A stretch of DNA of 64,000 bases from Procambarus clarkii (taxonomy: Eukaryota > Arthropoda > Malacostraca > Decapoda > Cambaridae): contig NC_091227.1 in assembly GCF_040958095.1 (NCBI RefSeq), forward strand, positions 19,659,210-19,723,209, in the 5' to 3' direction. Made by a program: the position numbers and the translations under genes. The notes beneath the pieces are model-generated. The model did not search any database and was not told where the DNA came from. It saw only the letters and a list, made by a program, of their open reading frames with translations. Numbering within the stretch: position 1 is the stretch's first letter; the number at the start of each line of letters is the position of its first letter. Positions 57,623-64,000 of this stretch are shown here, in pieces.

Positions 57623-57720
57623 AGTTGTAAGACTTTTACCATCAGTGGTGGTAGAGTATGCAACTGGCAATGCCTTTGTTACAGGTTCGCTTCATCTCAC
57701 AGCCCCAGTGGATTTTCTCA
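57623..57720 (+). mobile_element. tRNA-like SINE piece
   Basis: GTGGTAGAGTATGCAACTGG (A-box/D-arm-like) and CAGGTTCGCTTCATCTCAC (B-box-like GGTTCGCTTC) followed by CAGCCCCAGTGGATTTTC. Confidence 0.65.
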
Positions 57721-57825
57721 CACATTTGAATACATGAAACAACTTTATTTGATACATTCCAAACCAAAGTACTGTACAGTACAGTAATTATCAAACCATC
57801 AAATGTGTGGGATAATCATAGTGCG

Positions 57826-59290
57826 CTAAATATCACTAACGTCGCCAATACAAGAACAAAAACGCATACGGCGAACAATATCAAAGGTATTGAATTTACC
57901 AAGAATTTTATCGAGGGACAATTGACAGTGAGGGATGGTCGGGAAGCAAGACACGTAAGTCCTGGAAGTCAGGACATGTAGAGACAACGGTTTGGACAAT
58001 AAGAAGCAGGGCAGCGCTCCATTAAGTGCCCGTGAGTTAAACGTGTATGACCAATATACAACCTCGCCAGAGCCGTTTCCCACCACCGGTTACGGTGGTA
58101 GGAGGAAGGCCACGGGAACACACTACTCTTAAGAGCACGCAATTTGTTACCAGTAACAGAAGACCAACAACCCTGACAACGGGCAAGAATGGGGAAATGA
58201 ATAACTGGGTAAAAGTCATAATAAGGAATACCTTTACGGGAGATGGGACAGGTGCGGATAGCTTCCTTAGCGGCAGCGTCCGCACGCTCATTTAAGAACA
58301 CACCAATATGGGTGGGAATCCAGCGAAATTCCACTGTCTTAAATCTACTGGAGATAAGAAACAGCCAATGTTGTATTTCAACTTCCAAAGGATGGACTGG
58401 ATTAAAGGATTCTAGAGCCATGAGGGCACTGCAAGTGTCAACTACAAACACAGAGGAGGATTGACAGCGAGAAAAGAGTTGATGAAGAGCATAGAGAATA
58501 GCATAAAGTTCTGCCATGAAGATGCTAGTCTCCGGAGGCAGGAGACACAAAGGTGCAGTCAGGAAAAACAACAGAGTAGCCTACACCGTCTGCAGACTTA
58601 AGACCCATTGGTGAAGACGGAAATAGAGTGGAAGTGTGAAGAAAAGTGTTCAAGGAAAAGGTGATTTAGAACTGTAGGAGGGGTAAAAGTTTTAGTCATG
58701 TGGGTCAAGGCTTACAGAATTTAGGAACGGGGACCCCTCCATAGGGGCAAAGACGGAATGACACGAGGGGAAATATTGGTAACACAAACTGAAAGAGCAT
58801 TTTGTAAGAGAGACAACCGTACAGAAAGAGATAGGTGGTGAAGGGGAACAGGAACCACAGGATGGGTAAAGATCAAGGCATGACATAAGCAAGAGTGAGG
58901 GTGCTGTAAGGACCGTGCAAGGTGGAGAAGACAGTAGCGATCATGGCGATCCTGTAGAAACAGGACGCCAGTTTCAACATACAGGCTTAGGGTAGGTGTC
59001 GAAGGAAAGGTACCAGAGCTGAGCCGTAACCCAGTATGATGCAGTGTGTCCAGATGGTGAAGGGTAGAAGGAGAAGCAGACGAGTAAACAGGGCCATAAT
59101 CGAGTTTAGACAGAACGAGAGAGGAATGTAAAGAGAGGAGCAGTGTCGATTAGCTCCCCAAGAAGTATGGGACATGACCTAAAGTTAGTTAAGGGCCTTA
59201 GAGCATTCAACTCGGACGTAAAAAATATGGGGCGACAAAGACAAACGAGTGTCAAAGATTAGCCCTAAAAGCTTTAGCAGATTCTTTGTA
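57826..59290 (-). mobile_element. I-like LINE, copy 2
   Basis: Same family and strand as 53049-54622. The frame 57969-58571 encodes the RNase H: FMAELYAILYALH (Glu), FVVDTCSALMALESFNPVHP (Asp), FRWIPTHIGVFLNERADAAAKEA (His and the NERAD-AAK end), then GCWSSVTGNKLRALKSSVFP. The first Asp motif (DGS) falls in the adjacent broken part. The upstream reverse-transcriptase remainder (58692-59290) is broken into short frames (SHTSWGANRHC, LNSIMALFTRL). This copy keeps the residues that copy 1 lost by frameshift, but is otherwise more damaged. Not functional. Confidence 0.82.
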
Positions 59291-59304
59291 CAAAAGGGGA
59301 AGAC

Positions 59305-59375
59305 CCCTGTTACCTAACAGTAAATAGGTATCTGGGAGTTAGCTGTTACAGGCTGCTTCCTAGGGGGGTGCGTGT
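59305..59375 (+). mobile_element. Fragment of the CCTGGGAGTTAG SINE family
   Basis: CCCCTGTTACCTAACAGTAA then TATCTGGGAGTTAGCTG matches the tail of the SINE at 34124-34282. Confidence 0.7.
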
Positions 59376-59519
59376 GTGGGAGAAAAAAAAATTTAGTAGT
59401 TAACCACTGAACTGCTCTGTCTCCAAATAACACCCTGGTGCACAAGAAATAAATTCTTTCCAAAAATTTTTTTTCTCTTCTTATATTGTTAAAATGCAGA
59501 GTCTGATCACGGGGAAACT

Positions 59520-59860
59520 AAACAAAAAATATTGTATGTGACTTACTTTAGCTGCGATGGAGCTGGGAAGTTGAGCAAATTATGGGCGCTGAGCGTTGGA
59601 GCGATGGGGGTCTGTCGGCCCCGCCACCCCGTGCGACGGCAGTTGCTGTGAATAAAATGTTGTGCAATTATTTTGAAGTTTCTCATTCATTTCTTCTTTT
59701 TTTTTGCTGTAATATTATTTAAAAGTGTGTAATTTGTGGAATTTATATAATTCAAAGTATAGAACATCGCTATGCTCAAAATTATGGGCCTCATATATGC
59801 GATATATTCTACAATCAAACAGTGTTTTTGCTGTTATTACACTATATACACACATTGTAT
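59520..59860 (+). repeat. Unclassified interspersed repeat, copy 2
   Basis: Partner of 17216-17570 (shared ordered words). This copy is GC-richer in the middle (GGCCCCGCCACCCCGTGCG), possibly less decayed by CpG loss. Confidence 0.65.
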
Positions 59861-59937
59861 ATACCCATCTACGTATGTATTCACCATAACGATCCACTAT
59901 GTTGGTATGGTGAGAGTTGGTATGGTGAGGTATGGTG

Positions 59938-60930
59938 AAATTGTAAAATTAATAGTGATTTCAGAATATTCAGTCCATTTATACTAACAAAATTATATAC
60001 AGTATACTGTAATTGAAATTTTACAGAATGATAAAGGCAATTTAGCAACTTTGTTAAAATGCACATGGGGGAAATACATGAAAATAGGTTAATATTGTTT
60101 GTAAGGTTGATGGGAAATGTTTATTACTTTTATGATTTAAAAGATGTATAGCCCTAATACTCCATCCTGGGTGCATTCCACCAGGTAATGACCACAGCAA
60201 AAGTTTTCCACGAGGGTCTATTGTCACACAAACGTTTCACATTTTCAAACTTGATTAATCTTTTTCCCCCTCGTTCCAGGGGTTTTCTTTAAAAGGTCTT
60301 CATGCAAATGCCTTGGTTTCTCACAAATGATGGCCTCTGAAATGCTATCACCTGCTAACTCTTTGTTGTGTATCCAAATTAATAAAAACTTTTCAATATC
60401 CTCAAGTGTTTGTGTTCTTTGTTTCGGGATTGTTGATATGCCTTTTGCCACTTTAACGCTCATAATGTCCTTTTTCTTAGCAAGTATAGTGCATATTGTT
60501 GACATAGATTTGTTGTACCGCCTAGCTAGTTCAACAACCTGTGCACCGTTTTGACGTTTATGAATGCTCTCTTGTTTTTCCTCTATGGTCATTCTCACAT
60601 GTGTTTTCTTGGCTTGAACCTTACCACTGGCTTTCTTGGGACTCATGGCAAGATATATAATAACAAATTTTATGTTCAAATAGCCAAAAATCCCAAAACA
60701 AATGTAATGCTTTATAAAGAATTCAGGCGCGATAGTTACTAGGCAGGAGACACTGGTAAACTGAGGTGCGATCACCATGCCACCACGCGCTAGGTCAGCC
60801 CATACGCATATCAACAAACTCATTTCCCGAGGCAAAGTTTGTAACCCGATTCAAATTTTTCGAAGAAATTAGGCTCGTAACCCGAAAAGTTCGTAAATAT
60901 TCATTCGTAAGCCGAGGTGACACTATATAT
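59938..60930 (-). mobile_element. pogo/Tigger element part, copy 1
   Basis: Right end CATTCGTAAGCCGAGGTGAC (60901-60920) resembles a Tigger terminal repeat. It contains the transposase N-terminal frame (60245-60646). The left part 59938-60501 recurs at 61599-62165. Confidence 0.75.
60245..60646 (-). pseudogene. N-terminal part of pogo/Tigger transposase
   Basis: 133 residues starting MSPKKASGKVQAKKTH at 60646. The opening is the CENP-B/pogo-type helix-turn-helix: VRMTIEEKQESIHKRQNG, VVELARRYNKSMSTICTIL and AKKKDIMSVK. It is followed by the beginning of the second helix-turn-helix (TLEDIEKFLLIWIHNKELAG, DSISEAIICEKPRHLHEDL). The family normally runs on to a DDE catalytic domain of some 300 residues; here the frame ends in NQV and the rest is missing, so it can at most bind DNA. 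Start chosen at MSPKK because upstream residues of the open frame look like translated 5' UTR. Related starts are at 26159-26244 and 61906-62165. Confidence 0.8.
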
Positions 60931-61160
60931 AAGTAAAAAATTAAAATTTTGTAGATACACTGTGCTGTATTGATGGATACATTCCACAACAAGTGTTTAA
61001 TTGTGAGGAGACATGGCTATTCTGGAAAAAATTGCCGAAGAGGACATACATTACCCAAGAGGAGACGTCACTGCCCGGACACAAGCTAACTTGGGTTAAC
61101 TTGTGTCAGGATAGGCTAACTCTTGTGCTGTGTGGCGATTAGAAAATTAAACCCTTGCTC
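60931..61160. other. Spacer before the DDE fragment
   Basis: Nothing firm; may be part of the same Tigger insertion as the next entry. Confidence 0.35.
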
Positions 61161-61345
61161 GTGTATCATTCCGAAAATCCAAGAGTTTTAAAAAATATAT
61201 AACGTGCAGAAAAACTGTGATGTGGAGTGGTTTGCCCTGCCATCAAAAAATATCTGCAAGAGAAAAGTTTGACACTCAAGGTCCTGCTTCTCAACAATGC
61301 TCCTGCTCATCCTCCAGACTTGGAGGATGCATTGTTGGGGCCACT
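61161..61345 (+). pseudogene. Fragment of a Tigger transposase DDE domain
   Basis: In one + frame: QEKSLTLKVLLLNNAPAHPP (61255-61314) then DLEDALLG. This is the region around the second catalytic aspartate of pogo/Tigger transposases, usually LLLDNAPAHPP; here asparagine (AAC) stands in place of that aspartate. Upstream sequence gives CDVEWFALPSKN-like words. A T run (61346-61358 or so) ends it. Strand opposite to the helix-turn-helix fragment, so from another copy. Confidence 0.7.
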
Positions 61346-61598
61346 TTTTTTTTTTTTTAGGGATATTCCTACATGAGCCCTGAGTTTCTGGCTAATGTAC
61401 CAATGACATGAAGGAGGAGTTTTCAACCTACCTTGTGTTAGGTGTGCAGAGGTCAATGGTTGAACATAATGTCAGGAGCAAAGGGGGGGCGTTTGCCTCT
61501 TCGAACACAATTGCGACCATCTTCATCTCTTCGAACTATCCTAAATGCTCTCTTCACCTGTCTGACCAAATTGGGTGTCCAGACCACCTTTGAATCTG

Positions 61599-62165
61599 AA
61601 ATTGTAAAATTAATAGCAATTTCAGAATATTCAGTCCATTTATACTAACAAAATTATACATACAGTACTGTAATTGAAATTTTACAGAATGATAAAGGCA
61701 ATTTAGCAACTTTGTTAAAATGCACATGGGGGAAATACATGAAAATAGGTTAATATTGTTTGTAAGGTTGATGGGAAATGTTTATTACTTTTATGATTTA
61801 AAAGATGTATAGCCCTAATACTCCATCCTGGGTGCATTCCACCAGGTAATGACCACAGCAAAAGTTTTCCACGAGGCTCTATTGTCATACAAACTTTTCA
61901 CATTTTCAAACTTGATTCATCTTCCCCCCGCCCCTCGTTCCAGGGGTTTTCTTTAAAAGGTCTTCATGCAAATGCCTTGGTTTCTCACAAATGATGGCCT
62001 CTGAAATGCTATCACCTGCTAACTCCTTGTTGTGTATCCAAATTAATAAAAACTTTTTAACATCTTCAAGTGTTTGTGTTCTTTGTTTCGGGATTGTTGA
62101 TATGCCTTTTGCCACTTTAATGCTCATAATGTCCTTTTTCTTAGCAAGTACAGTGCATATTGTTG
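61599..62165 (-). mobile_element. pogo/Tigger element part, copy 2, cut by a LINE tail
   Basis: Repeats 59938-60501 with a dozen or more differences by eye, including the transposase frame (61906-62165, from the KKKDIMSIKVAKG region on). It stops abruptly at about 62165 where the LINE 3' end begins. Confidence 0.85.
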
Positions 62166-62360
62166 TGTTCAAGAGAGAACTGGATAAGCACCTTCAAAGG
62201 ATACCTGATCAACCAGGCTGTGACTCATACGTCAGGCTGCGAGCAGCCGCGTCCAACAGCCTGGTTGATCAGTCCGGCAACCAGGAGGCCTGGTCGACGA
62301 CCGGGCCGCGGGGACGCTAAGCCCCGGAAGCACCTCAAGGTAACCTCAAGGTAAGGCCTC
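62166..62360 (+). mobile_element. CR1-like LINE 3' end
   Basis: FKRELDKHLQRIPDQPGCDS, then RAAASNSLVDQSGNQEAWST and TGPRGR ending in TAA near 62319; the 3' terminus is the repeated CCTCAAGGTAA. Same tail as the minus-strand fragment at 11520-11890. Confidence 0.85.
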
Positions 62361-62734
62361 TCCCCCCTCCTACATGCCTTACCCAATGTTCCTCGTCTTG
62401 TTCTCACATGACAATTCTCATCTACTACATTCATCAGCATATTCATCTTCTTGTCCACATATCACAGCATTAAGCTCCGGCTAGCAACATGTCCCCCCCC
62501 CCACCCCCACAACCCAGCCCTGTTCCTCACCATCCTCCCTGTAAACCTTCCCCCCCCCCTCCACCACCTATATAGTGTGCGATTGTGTATCCGGTTAGTT
62601 GATTTGTCATGTCTAAAATGCACGGGGGGTACGGGGAATAGTAAGGGGGTTTGGGGGGTAGGGGAGGGTGCTGAATGAGAGGAGTGGTGGAGGAGGGAAT
62701 ATGAGGGACGAGTTTTAGGACTGAATGTATTGGG
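62361..62734. other. Low-complexity spacer
   Basis: C-rich (62490-62570) and G-rich (62620-62700) blocks. Nothing recognised. Confidence 0.4.
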
Positions 62735-62975
62735 CAATACAGATGGGGATACCTAGTTCAACTTCATCCTTGTTGCATGCTAATTTGGCCGCCATGTCAG
62801 TGTTATCATTATGAGTTATGTTCATACGAGAAGGAATCCACACAAAATATATTTTTAAACCTTTTATTCTTCACACCGAGCAAGTTGTTTATAATTGCTA
62901 CTATGAGGCTGCTCCCGTGTCTCTCGCAGATGCTGTAAGTGCTTGAAGAGCAGACTGTTAATCACAGATAGAGGA
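62735..62975 (-). mobile_element. RNase H fragment of another LINE
   Basis: Minus-strand translation gives D-QSALQAL near 62955 (with a stop in the active-site motif), then WIPSRMNITHNDNTDMAAKL at about 62785-62845. This is the WIPSH-G---N--AD--AK motif of LINE RNase H, with the histidine replaced. It differs from the I-like pair at 53-59 kb. Confidence 0.6.
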
Positions 62976-63335
62976 GTAACTCCTCTACTCAGATAGAGGA
63001 TAACTCCTCCTCCTATGTTTGTTCAGCGTAGGGAAGGGAACTACGAGGAGAAAGCGCCAAGAAATACAGAAATATATAACAAAAAAATATTAGCAGCAAT
63101 CTTGTGGTACACCGCGCCCGGCCTGCACTAGACAGCTAACATATACCTAACCTCGACGCCCCTTGAAGGTCGTGTTACTCAAGCTCTCACTGAAAGCCAG
63201 TTAATAGAGACACTTCATAACTCAGCGGTATATCGCCAACTATATAAAAATGCAAATGACTTCTCTGCGAGGCTTAACGTACGAAGTTATTCGTTGATTG
63301 TGAATTCTCAAACACATCTTGAGTGGTGGATACAC
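62976..63335. other. Spacer
   Basis: AACTACGAGGAGAAAGCGCC at about 63040-63060 resembles the tail of the next SINE. Otherwise nothing recognised. Confidence 0.4.
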
Positions 63336-63540
63336 GCCATGAGGCTACCGTGGAATGGAATGGAACTATCATGGGAAAGCGCCAAGCCATTACGAATATA
63401 TAGCACTGGGATGGGGTCAGGATAAGGATTTGGGGATGGTGCCCAATCACTTGGACGGTCGGGGGATTGAATGCCGACCTGCATGAAGCGAGACCGTTGC
63501 TCAACCGTCCAGTCCAAGTGGTTGGGTAACCGTGGGTCGG
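63336..63540 (-). mobile_element. SINE with GCTTGGCGCTTTCCC tail
   Basis: On the minus strand: GCAGGTCGGCATTCAATCCC (B-box-like), CCGACCGTCCAAGTGATTGG, CCCAAATCCTTATCCTGACC, then ATTCGTAATGGCTTGGCGCT. A duplicated piece (GTCCAAGTGG-type words) follows at 63500-63530. Confidence 0.65.
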
Positions 63541-63677
63541 TGTTCGGGTGACAATACCTTGGGAGCATTGTTGGGACGTAGTACCTATGCGTGCTAGGAA
63601 AATAAGTTTCATTGACAATAACTGACAATAACATAACAATCCCGATTTGGTCGAACTTCTATGTCTGTTTCTGTCTC

Positions 63678-63822
63678 GCAACTAGATTAACAATCTCCCG
63701 GCCGAGCAACTAGAACAATCTCCCGGCCGAGCAACTAGAACAATCTCCCGGCCGAGCAACTAGAACAATCTCCCGGCCGAGCAACTAGAACAATCTCCCG
63801 GCCCAGCAACTAGAACAATCTT
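63678..63822. repeat. 25-bp tandem repeat, five full copies
   Basis: Unit CAATCTCCCGGCCGAGCAAC plus TAGAA at 63691-63715, 63716-63740, 63741-63765, 63766-63790 and 63791-63815. Only one base differs (GGCCC for GGCCG in the last). A partial unit lies on each side. Confidence 0.95.
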
Positions 63823-64000
63823 TAGTTGCTTGTCTGAGAGAAGTCTGTACCGGGTACAAGGCTGAGCTGCAGGGACTACTCAGTCGCCTGTGTGTCCCGT
63901 GCTGGGAACACGAACCTTAACCAGTGGAGGACAGATGGTCCGGCTCGTCGAAGGTAGACGAACTCTACCCAGTGTTGGCGGGCTGCTGCGACGACTGCTT
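63823..64000. other. GC-richer right edge
   Basis: No feature supported in the last 180 bases. Confidence 0.3.

Overview
The window looks like animal nuclear DNA, most probably from a decapod crustacean (crayfish, lobster or shrimp type). It is AT-rich, intron-like and crowded with interspersed repeats. I recognise several tRNA-derived SINEs, CR1-like LINE 3' ends that carry a spliced-together-looking tail after a short reverse-transcriptase C-terminus, pogo/Tigger elements and minisatellites, a mix I associate with decapod genomes. Species assignment is inference; no rRNA, mitochondrial or other diagnostic gene is present.

The only convincing host protein-coding content is on the + strand in the left half. 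Six separate exons (1084-1668, 5798-6298, 13139-13465, 15130-15480, 20191-20673, 31020-31256) each begin right after a splice acceptor, in phase 0. Each encodes 2 to 5 C2H2 zinc fingers and ends in its own stop codon, with no donor site needed. This is the layout of alternative 3'-terminal exons in a BTB-zinc-finger gene of the lola / mod(mdg4) / Broad type: a common 5' part, outside the window, is joined to one zinc-finger exon at a time, giving isoforms with different DNA-binding domains. The first five exons share an unusual acceptor of about 20 bases (consensus like TAAGATGGGCATCCCTTACAG split at the final AG) that is not a normal polypyrimidine tract. Four of the five have a second AG exactly 17 bases upstream. 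This motif is the best candidate for an undescribed regulatory system here.

The introns between exons hold foldback elements (7348-7690, 27070-27656), a small TIR element in two copies (9163-9275, 10389-10500), Tigger-like remnants (4490-5157, 25688-26480), SINEs, a LINE tail (14503-14650), hairpins and a 4-kb unclassified decayed repeat (21740-25680).

From about 31.3 kb on no host coding exon is evident. The order is: a DIRS-like tyrosine-recombinase remnant (31625-32900), decayed LINEs (33300-34930, 39480-41050, 42138-42905), SINEs, a 33-bp-type minisatellite (36811-37669), a 24-bp minisatellite (42951-43424), a diverged 192-bp satellite (46130-48100), and a repeat-poor stretch (48500-52040) that looks like a spliced non-coding gene. 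After that come two copies of an RNase-H-bearing I-like LINE on the minus strand (53049-54622, 57826-59290), the first nested in an older LINE with a target-site duplication. The right end holds pogo/Tigger fragments, one of them duplicated and interrupted by a LINE tail (59938-62360), then an RNase H fragment, a SINE and a 25-bp tandem repeat.

All coordinates of repeats are estimates by eye; family names rest on recognisable protein motifs and structure, not on a database comparison.
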